64,000 nt of DNA, from positions 69,992,659 through 70,056,658 of the forward strand of contig CM049313.1 in assembly GCA_026874595.1 (NCBI GenBank), in the 5' to 3' direction. Positions 1 through 11,941 of this stretch are shown in pieces (position 1 is the stretch's first letter; each line of letters begins with the position of its first letter). A program made the translations under genes and the position numbers. The notes below the pieces were generated by a model that was given only the letters and a program-made list of their open reading frames with translations, had not been told where the DNA came from and ran no database searches. Origin of the DNA: Sipunculus nudus. Taxonomy: Eukaryota; Annelida; Sipuncula; Golfingiida; Sipunculidae.

Positions 1-429
1 CTGAGCTGTTCTCACATTTATAACACCCTGCCTGTCTTTCTGGTTTACTCAAATAAAACTGAAACAGGCTTACTTTCAAGTAAGTCATCTTAAACTGAAT
101 CAAAGTGTCTTCATACATAAGGAAACATGGGTCCACTGGTGATCTATAATTGTGTTCTATAGGTGCAGCATAATCAAATGGTGTTTATTCTTAAAAGTGT
201 CTAAAACTCTATGCAAGTTAGATAGCAGTAGTTTCATGATTGGTTAAGAATGAACACATGACCTTTGCTGATTCAAAATAAAAAATGGCCCTTCATCTCA
301 GTACTTCTCAAAATGTTGATAGCTCCCCCTCTCTGTTGTTCAATTTCAATTAATGAACTTGTGATAATGGTAAAATACAAAATGACCCAGACAAATAGAG
401 TTCTTTTTCTTTTTTTATACAGTTATCAG

Positions 430-1190
430 TAATGTATGAATGTATTTAAACTACAATGTGTATAATGGGCATAAAATGCTTAAATATAATACAGAGAATT
501 AAAACTAGGCTGATCCACAAATAGTGGTAAAGAAAAAACTGGGATCTATTGATTAACTTATGCATTTTATTTATTGATACCTGGGTAATTTATTGACAAT
601 TTTGGCTGATACATTTTTTGTTTTTAGTGTAGATAAAGACAATAGCTTTTTAAGGATCAGCTTTATCTACAGATACTACATGTCTACGGACACTACGTTT
701 GTACATGTCAGTCCATCTGTATATCATATGGGATAGAACTGGAAAATAATTTTGATATTTATTGAATCAGTAAATAGTATAATTTCTAAAGAAAATGTTT
801 CTGAAGAAAATGTAGTTAAACTATAATGTGTAATGGGTATAAAATACTTGAAAATATAACAAGGTGCTTTGCACATATAAACTTGTTTGTTCTGATCTGC
901 TAATATTGGTAAAGAAGAACTGAGATTTATGTGTTAACTTTTATACCTTATTTATTGATACCTGGAGAATTTAATGACAATGTGACTAATAAATATTTTG
1001 TTTTTACTGTAGATGGTGACAATAGCTGTTCTAAAATCAGCTTTGTCTATGGACACTACATGTTATCAAACACTACATTTGAACATGTTGGCCAATTTGT
1101 GTGTCATATTGGATGGAACTGGAAAATGATTTTGATATTTTCCTAAACAGTGACTGGTACAGTTTAATAAAAAAAATGAGGAACTGAGGA
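430..1190. repeat. Diverged tandem duplication, about 381-bp offset
   Basis: Two neighbouring segments align along their length. Shared landmarks are TTATTGATACCTGG at 571 and 952, a GACAATAGCT stretch followed by a TCAGCTTT block, and a GGAACTGGAAAAT-like block near the end of each. The copies differ at many positions, so the duplication is old. A 71-codon ORF in the second copy is not matched by an intact ORF in the first, which argues against coding function. Confidence 0.7.
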
Positions 1191-1802
1191 TAATTACATT
1201 TGTGATAGTAGGGAGATACTAAGCAGATCTTGGGGAAAAATTACATCAATCCCTAAAAGCAGATTTTTCGTATCAGTACTTGCCTGGATAAAATGTTTGG
1301 CATGATTTTATCAGTTTGCTTAAATGTAGTGTATAAGGAAGAAACTAATTGAAACTCAGCCCTTTACCTAGTTTGGTTTCTCATTTTAAAATGACATATA
1401 GGGTTACTGTCACTCTGCATACATCAGGCATATCAGCTGTAGTGTGGTACACTTTTGAATTCATGACTAGCAGTAGCAGCTTCTAAATTTTTTCTCAGAT
1501 GAAATGTGCTTATTTCATAAAAAAACATCAGTTTCAACAGACATCCCCAGTCCCTGGTATCTTTTTGAATTAGGGTAATATTACAAAAATAAGAAATTAC
1601 TTGCAACACTAAACAAGCTAACTTTGACACATTAAATGTATCATAACTCTTTTTTCAATTTATTTATTCTAGTCTGGTTTTCAATATTCAGATCAACTTT
1701 ATATGCTGAAGTGATAGAGATATTGACTGTGATGTCATGGCCTACAAATGTTTGCTGATAATAATATAATGGTTTATGAACCTGATTGTGAACTAGGTGA
1801 TA

Positions 1803-1848
<46 letters not shown>

Positions 1849-3311
1849 TCACATTTCATAAGGTGGTCCCTTTTTACAAAATATCAGGTTTTCTGACAAA
1901 AAGCTAATACTGTTGCCTCCGTTGAATGAAAAAGTGCATGTTCTATACATCAACAAAAAGCTTAGAACAAGCCCTTTTAGTGCTGCTATTTGCAGGTAGC
2001 TGTGGAAAGATCCAGAGTCAAAAAGAGGCCCTAAATTTACATGTTGATGTAATTTCTGGATGTCCCCTGTGACATGCTGATCAGCTAAAAATGTACATTA
2101 AGCTTAATCAGCGCACAAATGCTGCAGTAACCACATAATACCATATTATTTATTGGATCTACATGTATTGACTATTTTTTAAAGCTATTTGCTGGACTCT
2201 AAATCATTAAAGAAAAAGCTTCTACCCAAAAAGCCCCACAAGGTAATGGTGTCCCCTTTCATTTTTGAAAATGACATAAATTTTTCAAAGACTTGCTAGA
2301 GGGCTCAAAATTCATAATATGGTTTAGAATTGTTCATTACACAATGCTCATAAGTTGTTCTTTTAGGAAAAGTAAATATTAAACAATGTTGTTCATTGCT
2401 GGTTTTACACCATCTGTCTCAATTTTGGTGAATGCTTTGAAAAGCAACTAATTTTTTATAAAACTGAAGAGAGGTTAGCTGTTACTTTGCCCCAACATTT
2501 CAACCAGTCAAGTAATTTTTGATTTTGAAGTCCATCACACAAATGCTCATAAATTAAGCTTTAATTTGGTATATCATATACTCCTCTACCTATCATGCAA
2601 GTGTAAAACCAGGCTCCTGAAAATCGGTGAATGAAATGTAACGTCTTATTTATGTCTGAAAAACTACTTTTTATAGGGGACTGCATCGTTGTTGTTTACA
2701 TCCGGGCTACTGCTGGCCTGGTCAGAGGCTGGTAGGCAAAAGCCTATACCCCTTAGGTCATCCTGTGTGTACTAGCTGTTACATGTGCTACCAGTGTCTC
2801 TCCATTCACACTTGTTCAAGTAATTTTATGCCCCAATCAATTTGTTTGCAAATAAGTTGAAGCATTAATTTAATAAAGTATATTTACTCAATGTTAGTGA
2901 TTATATAGTGGTCAGCTTCCCTTTCCCGACCTCAACAGCATGACAAATGGTTGAACAGATGATGTAAAAGTATAGCTAGACACCAACAAAGGCCATATCA
3001 TTAGCCCCTCATCTGTTTCATTAGCCTGTAAAATACATCAACCAAAGACAGCTTACTGGTGAGCCGCTGGTGGGCTGCAATTATTTTAAATCTGAATATG
3101 CAGGCTCTATGGTACCACACGATAGAGAAATGTAGCAGTGTTATGCACAATCTCCTGCCTTAGGTTTCAGAAGTTTTGGCTAACATTTTATCATATTTCA
3201 TTATTGATTTCAAAACTACTGCTCTGGAACCCCTTAAATATAGTCATATTCTGAAAGCTAAGAATAATACATGCACTCTTTGAGTTTTCTATCAAAGGTT
3301 GACGTTATCTA
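1191..3311. other. AT-rich non-coding stretch
   Basis: No convincing exon, RNA gene or repeat boundary is visible apart from a dinucleotide run. ORFs here are short, lack recognisable domains and fit chance expectation for AT-rich DNA. Confidence 0.5.
1804..1847. repeat. (TA)n microsatellite
   Basis: A short GT run passes into an uninterrupted AT dinucleotide run of about 40 bases. Confidence 0.95.
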
Positions 3312-3342
3312 GATTTAAGAATAATTTGTTTCATATAATTCC

Positions 3343-3380
<38 letters not shown>

Positions 3381-3613
3381 ATATAAATAAATATAAACCT
3401 ATAAGTGACAGGTGTTGACTTTCTAAATAACAGTTTTCTATCTCATTTAAATATGATATGTAAAACGAATTATAAGTAATCAATAAAATGAAAAATAAAA
3501 AAATAAAAGTAGTAACATTTAAATATGAAACAAAAATATTTAGTTTGAATTTGAAATGTGAAAAATCTAGGTGAAACACGCCCCACCCCAGTATTTGTGT
3601 TGGGATGGTAATT
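3312..3613. repeat. Local direct repeat, left copy (split by C1)
   Basis: This segment matches 5570-5935: an AATAATTTGTTT block, a TA microsatellite, a TATAAACCTATA block, GTTTTCTATCTCATT, and a GGTGAAACAC block followed by a C-rich stretch and GGATGGTAATT. The left copy is interrupted at 3614 by element C1 and appears to resume after 5502 with TATGAAATGTAAA, which has its counterpart near 5970. An older tandem duplication therefore surrounds a younger insertion. Confidence 0.7.
3344..3378. repeat. (TA)n microsatellite
   Basis: Uninterrupted TA dinucleotide run. The equivalent position in the paralogous right copy (about 5609-5655) also holds a TA run, so it predates the local duplication. 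Confidence 0.95.
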
Positions 3614-3614
3614 T

Positions 3615-5502
3615 TTAGCTCAGCTGACTATAAGTCATCTGAGCTATAGTCGTGGTCCATTGTCCGTCGTCCGTCCGTCTGTCTGTCCGTCCGTAGATGT
3701 GGCACGTTTTGAAACCGTAAGACCTAGGAATCCAAAATTCAGCATAATGTTAGATGTCCCTAAGATCTCCTACCAAGCCGAAAACTGGGTCTTTGCAACT
3801 TCGTTCCTTTGAGAAATTAAAGAAAAACCTCAATTTTTTATTAAAATTGTATTTTCACACTTCAGGACTGCCTAATATCAAAACCACTCATCTGTTTTTC
3901 CTCATATTTACTATAAATATTCCTCTATATAGTTCCTATGTACATGCCAGAAATTAAGTCTGTAAAGTATAATTTCTTTAAGTTATGGGCCCAAACATAA
4001 TGGACTTTGTAAAAAATCAAGAAAAATAATAACTCACTTAAAATGAAAAATTTTGAAACTAGAGTCTATTTTCTCAATTATATAACTATGTTTAATTAAG
4101 ATTCAATTGTTTACCCAAAATTAGATCTGAATTTTGTAAATTTTTTAAGTTATTAGCCAAAAAAAAAAATCAGTACCTTAAATTTTGCCCAACTTTGACC
4201 ATGGCACATTTTTTTTCCTGTAAGCACCATTGATTTAATTTTCACAGCATGTAAACATAAATATTTAGTTTGTCTAAATCTGAAATTTGAAAATAAAAGC
4301 TTGAAAATTAAGCTAGTTATTGATTTTTTTTCTGTAGTCACTTGCTTTGATTACAGATGCAGGGTTCCACTCCAGGTCACTGGAAGTCAGCTATGCCAGG
4401 GTTTCTGATTTGTTACAGTCACTGGGGGAGATCCCCTGCTGTGACAGGTGTACAGTTATTCTCATATCACCACCCCAATAACCCCCCCCCCCCCCCCCCC
4501 CGCAAACCCAACCCACCAAGTGTTATGCAGTAATTGTTATTGTTTTCACTGTATCTCCTTAATTGTAATGCTGTTTCCACTCCGATATGCAAAAACTTTC
4601 CTTGAAAAAATAATTCAAGGTGTAATTCAGAAGATGCAATGTTGTGTAATGTAGCAGTTTTAAAGAAATCAATTTTCTTTTAAATGATTTTAACAAATAT
4701 AAATGAACCCATCAGTATGCTTAAATTATTATAAAATATGAAGCACATTATGGATAAATAAAGACACAATTAAAAATTGTGAAATCTAAATCAAGTATTA
4801 TTTTTAGATATTTATTGTTTTGCAGATTTAAAAGATATATTTTTGTGGTAAAAAATAAATAAACATTTGTATGCATGATGTGGTGTTATCTGACAAGATT
4901 GAGATTTATGATGATGCAATTGAGAATTATGAATCAACTTTTATATTCAGATATATATGTTAAATTGGAAATGTATAGAAATATAAACTTTAATTAGAAA
5001 ATAATTGATGTGATAAAAAAATCAGGATTTAATACAAACATTTCTTCATTATTTTCCTGCCTCAGCAGAATTTGAGATCAGGCTTTGTTTGTCCTGTTTT
5101 ATGTTGTTAATTAGCTATATTTCAGCTGTATACATTTCATAAAAAAAATACATATATAATTAAAAATATATATTATGCAAAAAAATAGATTCAATTGAAC
5201 AAATGTGTAAACTACTGAAATGTCAACAGTTAATCGAAAAACCAACTAATGATCATGTAAATAGTACAGATCATTTGTTCACAAACTGCTTACATGCTTT
5301 AGTTTCAACATAAGGAAACACATGGTCAGGTCACAAAATATTTTTTGCAACAATATCTTGTTCATCAATACAAACCAATCTTATAAACCAACCATGGCCT
5401 TTATTACCTCTTCCTCTTACACGTTATCTCCATTAAATATTATTTTAGATTTTTACCTTCAAGGTTAACAACAGCTGAGCACAGTGACCCATAGGTCCCT
5501 TG
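3615..5502 (+). mobile_element. Family C element C1 (Helentron-like, non-autonomous)
   Basis: Left end is TTAGCTCAGCTGAC followed by a GTCC/GTCT-rich tract. Right end is CAGCTGAGC, then an imperfect GACCCATAGGTC palindrome, then CCTTG before T. The ends form a subterminal inverted repeat (GCTCAGCTG against CAGCTGAGC). Left and right flanks both present T at the boundary, compatible with T^T insertion. The interior is AT-rich, holds a 20-base C run, and has no transposase, Rep or helicase ORF. The architecture matches Helentron-associated elements (subterminal inverted repeats plus a 3' hairpin). A conventional MITE is the alternative. Confidence 0.75.
4482..4501. repeat. Poly-C run (20)
   Basis: Homopolymer of C inside C1. 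Element C4 has a shorter C run at a similar distance from its left end (44474-44484), so a C-rich site may be part of the family. Confidence 0.9.
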
Positions 5503-5569
5503 TTTTATATTTTCATATGAAATGTAAAAAGAATTATAAGTTATCAATAAAATAAAAAAAAATAAAATA

Positions 5570-5605
5570 GACTTAAAAATAATTTGTTTTATATAATTCC
5601 TTTAA

Positions 5606-5662
<57 letters not shown>

Positions 5663-5935
5663 CATATATATAAATAAATATAAACCTATAGATGACAGAC
5701 TTTTTAAACAGGTGTTAACTTTCTAAATTACAGTTTTCTATCTCATTAAAATATGATATGTAAAACGAATCATAAGTAATCAATAAAATAAGAAATAAAT
5801 AAAACAAAAGTAGTAATATTTAAATATGAAACAAAAATACAAAACATAAATAAAAAAGTTAAAATGTTTGAATTTGAAAAGTGAAACTTGTAGGTGAAAC
5901 ACCCCCACCCAAGTTTTTGTATTAGGATGGTAATT
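5570..5935. repeat. Local direct repeat, right copy (C1-free paralogue)
   Basis: Counterpart of 3312-3613, ending at a GGATGGTAATT block and running on without a family C element. It serves as an approximate empty site for C1. It also contains the TA microsatellite at 5609-5655. Confidence 0.65.
5609..5655. repeat. (TA)n microsatellite
   Basis: Long uninterrupted TA run within the right copy of the local duplication. Confidence 0.95.
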
Positions 5936-7959
5936 ATAACTTTTAAAATTATGAACTTATTTTATATTTAAATATGAAATGTAAAAAAAACTTAATTCTC
6001 ATGAATTATGGGCATACATGTTAGGTAAAATAAAAAAAACAATTTTAAAGCATTATTTTTAAGGTTCTGTTGAAATGAAATCTGTATAACACGTGGTGGC
6101 GGAGGAATATCGATCTTAACATAAACAGTTAAAAGTAGATAAAATCAATGAAAATTAAATCATTCTTAACATCAACTGTCTTTGTATATAAATCAATTCT
6201 AATAATACTAAAACAAATGAACCAGATCATGAACAATGACACTACAAAGCCATATATTTCCCTGTCATTCGGGTTAAACAAGCTTTTTGAAGGCAAGCCG
6301 TTATAATTAATTAACAGATGACTGAAATGATTTGTTGTTATCAGTGCAAGTATTAGAAGGCTTTGATTGCAAATATCAAAGTATTAACATTAAATGTGCT
6401 TTGTGACTGTACATATTAAAAGCTCTCAGAGTATGCGTATATATATAGGAGGGTGGTTCATGTAGTTAAGTAAAAATTCACAAAATATTATCATTAATGA
6501 ATATAACTTTATATATGTTAACACATTAACTATCATTGGTTTGCAGCTTGCTTGGCAGTGATAACTTGGTTCTATATTAAAAATTATGCAGTGGCACTCT
6601 GAAACTTTTGACTGAATTCTGACAATGTGGCTACACAGGGGTGAAAATATAGGACTGTCATTACAGCACCTGTATCAGGCTTGTTCATACTCCATGTGGT
6701 GAAGCATAAAGATATCAGTTACAGGATATGAGGCATAAACTAGTGATTCTCTGATGAAGCATGTTTAGGGTCAATTAAGAAAATTGAGGCTTTCCTAAGT
6801 GCGTGTCTGCAAGTGGATCTATGCAGCCCTTTGTAAATATAGACCCAGCAGGCAACCTAAAGAAGCTTGGACAAAGTCCCTTTTGCTGCGGATTGGCAAA
6901 TCCAACAGCTGTACAGCTCACTGGTTAATTATCTTGCAATTAATTTTATAAGACTGACATATTTAATGTAGAATGCAAACAATATAAAACACAGAACAAG
7001 CCCACTGAGGAAGGAGTGCAACTGAGACAGTCAACACCCCTAAGTGTTTTGCCTACCAGCACTGCACGTGCTGCTAAATCATGTGGTCTGTGACGTCACG
7101 ATGCAGTCCCCTATTGGACTGAGGAATTATATCTCCATTCACTCATCATTTATCAGGGCAGTTATCATTATAATAAGTGGCGGTGAATCTAGTGAGTCTA
7201 GGATAGAGCTGTGGAGTATAAACAAGGGCCCAAGGACCCAGTGCTCACCTGTAAACATTTGCATTGACAAAATCAGAAGAAAAAAAAAATTTTCATGTAC
7301 CGTAAACACCACTGAATTAAATACTGACCTACAAACACAATATTGTTTAGAATAATCTATTAAGCCATTCATTTGTATTAATTCACTCAGAATGTGACAT
7401 CAAAAGTTCAAGGACACTCACACCAAGGTAATGACCACTTTGTTAAATGGGTCAGGTCCTCTTTCTTATTTAAGGTTTCATCTGACACAACACTGGCATA
7501 ACAAAAGAATTAGCATGATGAAATAGGACTGGTTAATTAGTGGTCAGATGTTTTCATTTGGTACTAATTTGATTTCCATAGAGAAATTAAATCTGGATCA
7601 GTTTACAGGTTAAACAAAATAGAGATGTGTATACACCACGATTTCCTGTAGTATGTTGTAGTGCAATGCCCCATAAAAAGGTAAGATTTCATTTAGGACA
7701 TTACTGACCACCAAGATATATTACCTGTACTGTATAGTGTACTGTTTTAGTAATATTATTTGATGGGAGACCTTGTTTCATGTACATTTGTTTACTTAAA
7801 AATTCAAAATTTGAATGATTCCATGTTTAATTCTTAATTAATCCCTTTCGATTTTTGTTGTTTGACAAAAACATGTATCCACAAACAGTGACTCTCATAC
7901 CTATGAAAATTTCAATGTGGCTAAACAAAAATTTTAGAGGTTAATGAAAATAATGAAAA
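5936..7959. other. Non-coding stretch, no supported gene
   Basis: AT-rich sequence with no recognisable domain in any ORF. The 103-codon ORF starting at 7044 has no family resemblance and an opposing ORF overlaps it. A perfect TGACGTCA (CRE-type octamer) lies at 7091-7098, but with no promoter around it this is not evidence of regulation. Confidence 0.45.
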
Positions 7960-8947
7960 TTGCGAAAGGGACATAGTAATGCCTTTGTTTGTGTCTGGCC
8001 GCTGTCCATTCATCCGTCTATCCAGAATCACCTTAAGATTAATTTCAGGCCAAACAGTTTGACCAAAACCTTTCATCTTGCACATATGGCTAACCCACCC
8101 ATAGAGGAAGAACCCTATCTATTTTGAGGTCTCAGGGTAAAAGGTCACGGCCAAAGGACCCACTTCTTGAAAAAGCTTATGGACCCATTTAAAGCCAAAC
8201 CGTTTGACTAAAAGCATTCATCTTGGAAATATGGCTCACCTTCCCATTGATGAAGCACCACATTAATTTTGAGATCATGGGGTCAAAGGTCAAAGCCACA
8301 GGGCTTACTTCTTGAAATAATTAACGGATCTATTTAAAGCCAAACCGTTAGACCAAAACCTTTCATCTTGCATATTTGGCTCACCTATCCAAAGATGAAG
8401 AACCCTATCTATTTTGAGGTCTCAGGGTCTAAGTTCACGGCCGCATGGATCCACTTCTTTTATAAAAAGCTTGCGGACCCATTTAAAGCCAAACCATTTG
8501 ACTAAAAGCATTCATCTTGGAAATATGGCTCACATACCAATTGATGAAGAACCCTATCAATTTTGAAGTCAAAGGTCACGGCCACAGGGCTTACTTCTTG
8601 AAAAAGCTTGTGGACCCATTTAAAGCCAAACGGTTTGACCAAAACCTTTCATCTCACAAATATGGCTCACTCAACCATGGATAAGGAAAATTATCTATTT
8701 TGAGGTCACAAGGTCAAAGGTCACAGCCACAGGGCCCACTTCTTCCAAAAGCTTGTGAACCCATATAAAGTCAAACCTTTTGACCAAAACCTTTCATCTT
8801 GCGCATATGGCTCACCCACCCATGGATGAAGAACCCTATTTAGTTTGAGGTTACAGGTGCAAAGGTCAAGGACTGAGAGCCTCCCTCCTAATTTTTACAT
8901 TGTGTAAAACACCCATTCTAATTATGCCCCACTTTGTGGTGCCTTTG
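7960..8947 (+). mobile_element. Family D element D1 with about 145-bp internal repeats
   Basis: The left end resembles TTGCRAAAGGGA, which recurs at 52489. The interior is a tandem series of units each carrying AGCCAAACCGTTTGACC, TTTCATCTTG, a GGCTCACC block, GATGAAGAACCC and TTTTGAGGTC. Unit starts near 8049, 8193, 8338, 8488, 8620 and 8767 give spacings of 144, 145, 150, 132 and 147. The right end is GCCCCAC-TTT-GTGGTG, a small hairpin, followed by CCTTTG and T. No long ORF is present. Probably a non-autonomous Helentron-like element; the class is inferred from its similarity to families B and C. Confidence 0.7.
8711..8723 (+). promoter_or_regulatory. DR1 nuclear-receptor-like motif
   Basis: Perfect AGGTCA-A-AGGTCA direct repeat inside D1. 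DR1 spacing is the classical binding site type for RXR heterodimers and HNF4. Whether it is bound here is unknown. Confidence 0.45.
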
Positions 8948-8988
8948 TTTAATATCAGAATCCATCAGAGATCTATTGATTTAAAAGC

Positions 8989-9144
8989 TGCCCATTTCAT
9001 GAAATGGGCAACACAAATTTTTCTTGCCCAATTCATCAACTGGATATGCAGAATCTAGTGATTTTCACCATATCATGAAATGGGCAAAGTGTTTGACCAT
9101 CCCACCAAATGAGCAAAATAACTGCCCGTTTCATGAAATGGGCA
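8989..9144. repeat. Cluster of hairpins with TTTCATGAAA centres
   Basis: 8989-9010 is a perfect 22-bp palindrome whose half-site is TGCCCATTTCA. The same arm CATGAAATGGGCA recurs near 9075, and a second palindrome with one mismatch lies at 9123-9144. Three copies of one hairpin lie within 160 bp, just downstream of D1. This may be a MITE end, a cruciform-prone site or a protein-binding cluster. Confidence 0.75.
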
Positions 9145-9150
9145 ATTTCA

Positions 9151-10286
9151 CATTTGGGGTGTAACATATATATCTAATACTTATAAAAGGAATTTGGTCC
9201 ACCTCTGTTAACAAAAAATGTGATACTGTGCCAAACCTCATTTTAAAGGTTATTGTTCCCTTGGTGACATGGCCGATAATAGAAATATAATTTTTATGTA
9301 CACATCATTTTAAGTGATTTTTGCATGTTTTCTGATATGAGCTGAGGCTATCACCGAAAACAGCCGAACTGCCTTCACCAAAGACTGTTGTGGTCACCTC
9401 AAGCCCAGAATTAAGCCGATTTAAGCACTCCAATGCATATGAATAACCTGGATTTCAGTGACAGATTTATGCATGTTAGGTCTGACATTTGACAAAGGCT
9501 GTGACCCACGTGTGTGGTCAGTCAATGTGAAAAACACATGACTCTGGCTTGCTTTACGAAAAGGAGGGGCTCAACCCAGGAGGATTAATGACAAAACCCA
9601 ATACAAGGTCCCCATTTCTGGAAAAGGGTTGCAGTAAGGTAGGGGTGAACATTCCAGGCCTTAAAATTGGTCTGATACGATTAAAAAAGGTTGCAGCTGA
9701 AAAGCGGGACCGACCCCCCTGGATTCCACTTGGGTCCGCTTCTGCTACTAACAAGATAAGCATATTTCCGTTTCTCTCTTCAGGAACAGTTTCCTTGCCA
9801 TAAAACATACATTTAATTCATCTTTCATGTCTTCCTACTCCGATTAAATTAGAGGTTAAGTTAAGCTATGTTAAATAAATGTCTTCCTCAAATTAACCTG
9901 TACTTTAAACGTCAAGAAATAGTAACCAGTCAAAGGTCAATAAAAACCTGAGGGCCAAGCTTCCCATTCCCCTTCTCAAATTAATGTAAAAATCACAACT
10001 GACCAGGTCTTCAAAGTCAACATACCAGTGTATGAATTCCTTACCACGAGCACAGTGCCACAAAATGTTAACAAAATATTTGTACATATCTTATTGAGAC
10101 TGTAAACCACTGAAAATCTGTATTTTCTTTTAATTTTTTAATAAAAGAAGGATCAAACAATTCTGTCAATTAATACATCTCCCCAACCCAGTAAAAGGTC
10201 TGGTATACCTGGTTTTTCATCTCATATGTATATATAGTGACATTCTCCATGTAAGCAGCTGGATGTGTTTATTCATATTAATTGTA
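9151..10286. other. Unassigned DNA with a GC-richer island at about 9490-9800
   Basis: The 9490-9800 segment is visibly less AT-rich than its surroundings and is open for 84 codons on both strands over nearly the same interval (9549-9803 + and 9554-9808 -). Neither translation is recognisable. Open antisense frames in GC-richer DNA are often fortuitous. It could also be a fragment of an exon or an old repeat. No splice sites were convincingly placed. Confidence 0.35.
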
Positions 10287-10469
10287 TCCGCCAAAACAGC
10301 GTAGGTGTCCGGAGAACTCCTCCGTAACCGCTGGGCGGAATTTTCCGAAACCCGGGATTATGTTCGGGTCACATGTGAACTGCTGCGCCCCGATTTTGTT
10401 TTGACCTCTGACCTTTCCTCTGCGCTCTGCGTCCGTTTGTGCGTCTGTTTCCACACATAAACCCACATA

Positions 10470-11880
10470 TCTCGGGAACCGTTTGACCGATCAGGAAAAT
10501 TTTTTTGCACAAATGTAGCCCTCGGAGAGCTTTATAACATACACCAAAAATGGTGGCGCCACCTGCAACCATGTTTGCACAGTGTCCATCTGTTCGTCTG
10601 CCTTGGGTTAAAATCACTCATATCTCTGCAGTGACTTGACTAATTCACCTGAAATTCGGCATGCGCAAACATCCTGGATAGCTTTTCTGATTTTATGACA
10701 GGTGGCGCCACCTACATTCACGTTGACGCTGCAGACATCCAAGCTCATATCTCGGGAACCGTTTGACCGATCAGGAAAATTCTTTTGCACAAATGTAGCC
10801 CTTGGAGAGCTTTATAACATACACCAAAAATGGTGGCGCCACCTGCAACCATGTTTGCACAGTGTCCATCTGTTCGTCTGCCTTGGGTTAAAATCACTCA
10901 TATCTCTGCAGTGACTTGACTAATTCACCTGAAATTTGGCATGCGTATACATCCTGGATAGCTTATCTGATTTTATGACAGGTGGCGCCACCTACATTCA
11001 CGTTTACGCTGCAGACATCCAAGCTCATATCTCGGGAACCGTTTGACCGATCAGGAAAATTCTTTTGCACAAATGTAGCCCTTGGAGAGCTTTATAACAT
11101 ACACCAAAAATGGTGCCGCTACCTGCAACCATGTTTGTACAGTGTCCATCTGTTTGTCTGCCTTGGGTTAAAATCACTCATATCTCTGCAGTGACTTGAC
11201 TAATTCACCTGAAATTTGGCATGCGTATACATCCTGGATAGCTTTTCTGATTTTATGACAGGTGGCGCCACCTACATTCATGTTTACGCTGCAGACATCC
11301 AAGCTCATATCTCAGGAACCGTTTGATTGATCAGGAAAATTTTTTTGCACAAATGTAGCCCTTGGAGAGCTTTATAACATACACAAAAAATGGTGGCGCC
11401 ACCTGCAACCATGTTTGCACAGTGTCCAGCTGTTCGTCTGCCTTAGGTTAAAATCACTCATATCTCTGCAGTGGTTTGACTAATTCACCTGAAATTCTGC
11501 ATGCTTATACATCCTGGATAGCTTTTCTGATTTTATGACAGGTGGCGCCACCTACAATCAAGTTTACGCTGCAGACATCCAAGCTCATATCTAGGGAACT
11601 GTTTGACCAATTGGGCCAAAATTTTGCATGTGTATAGTTCTCACAAAGCTCTTTATCATACGCTTAACTGGTGGCGCCACCTGCAACCCTTTTTTGCACA
11701 GCGTCCATCTGTTTGTCTGCCAAGGGCAAAAATCACTCATATACAATATAGTGGTTTGACTTATCTGCCTTAAATTTTGCATATGTATACAACTTGGACG
11801 GCTTTCTGGATTTTTTGGTAGGTAGCGCAAGCTACATACACAATTTGGCTGCAGACATCCATGCTGATATGCAACACTTC
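10470..11880 (+). repeat. 280-bp dimeric tandem array of A1
   Basis: About five units. Each unit has two related halves: one with CTCATATCTCGGGAACCGT, GCACAAATGTAG and a palindrome, the other with CTCATATCTCTGCAGTG, a GGCATGCG block and the same palindrome. Perfect GGTGGCGCCACC occurs at 10552, 10701, 10832, 10981, 11261, 11392, 11541 and 11670, with a decayed copy at 11112. Spacing alternates between about 149 and 131. Confidence 0.9.
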
Positions 11881-11909
11881 ACCCGTTCCACTCTGATTTA
11901 GGCGGATAC

Positions 11910-11941
11910 AAGTAGTCGCTTGTCGACTACCCGTATTCTAG
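11910..11941 (+). other. Helitron 3' terminal hairpin and CTAG end
   Basis: The palindrome GTAGTCGCTTGTCGACTAC is followed by seven bases and CTAG. Closely related ends occur at 47606-47636 and, reversed, at 23651-23683. Decayed versions occur at 57105-57132 and about 63415-63441. Confidence 0.85.

Larger units (their letters stand above)
10287..11941 (+). mobile_element. Family A element A1: non-autonomous Helitron
   Basis: Starts with TCCGCCAAAACAG immediately after an A. Ends with a hairpin, GTAGTCGCTTGTCGACTAC (stems GTAGTCG and CGACTAC), then CCGTATTCTAG directly before T. TC start, 3' hairpin, CTRR-type end and A^T insertion are the classical Helitron signature, and a subterminal GGCGGATAC is the inverse of the left end. 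The interior (about 10470-11880) is a tandem array with a 280-bp period. No Rep/helicase ORF is present, so it is non-autonomous. The 60-80-codon ORFs inside are simply the same repeat read in frame several times. Confidence 0.85.

Noticed and set aside
7091-7098. CRE site TGACGTCA as a promoter element
   Set aside because: A single 8-bp match in 64 kb with no TATA box, start site or gene nearby.
10702-11194. Pair of nearly identical 70-codon ORFs
   Set aside because: The same 280-bp family A unit read twice. Similar ORFs recur in A4, B3 and B4 for the same reason.
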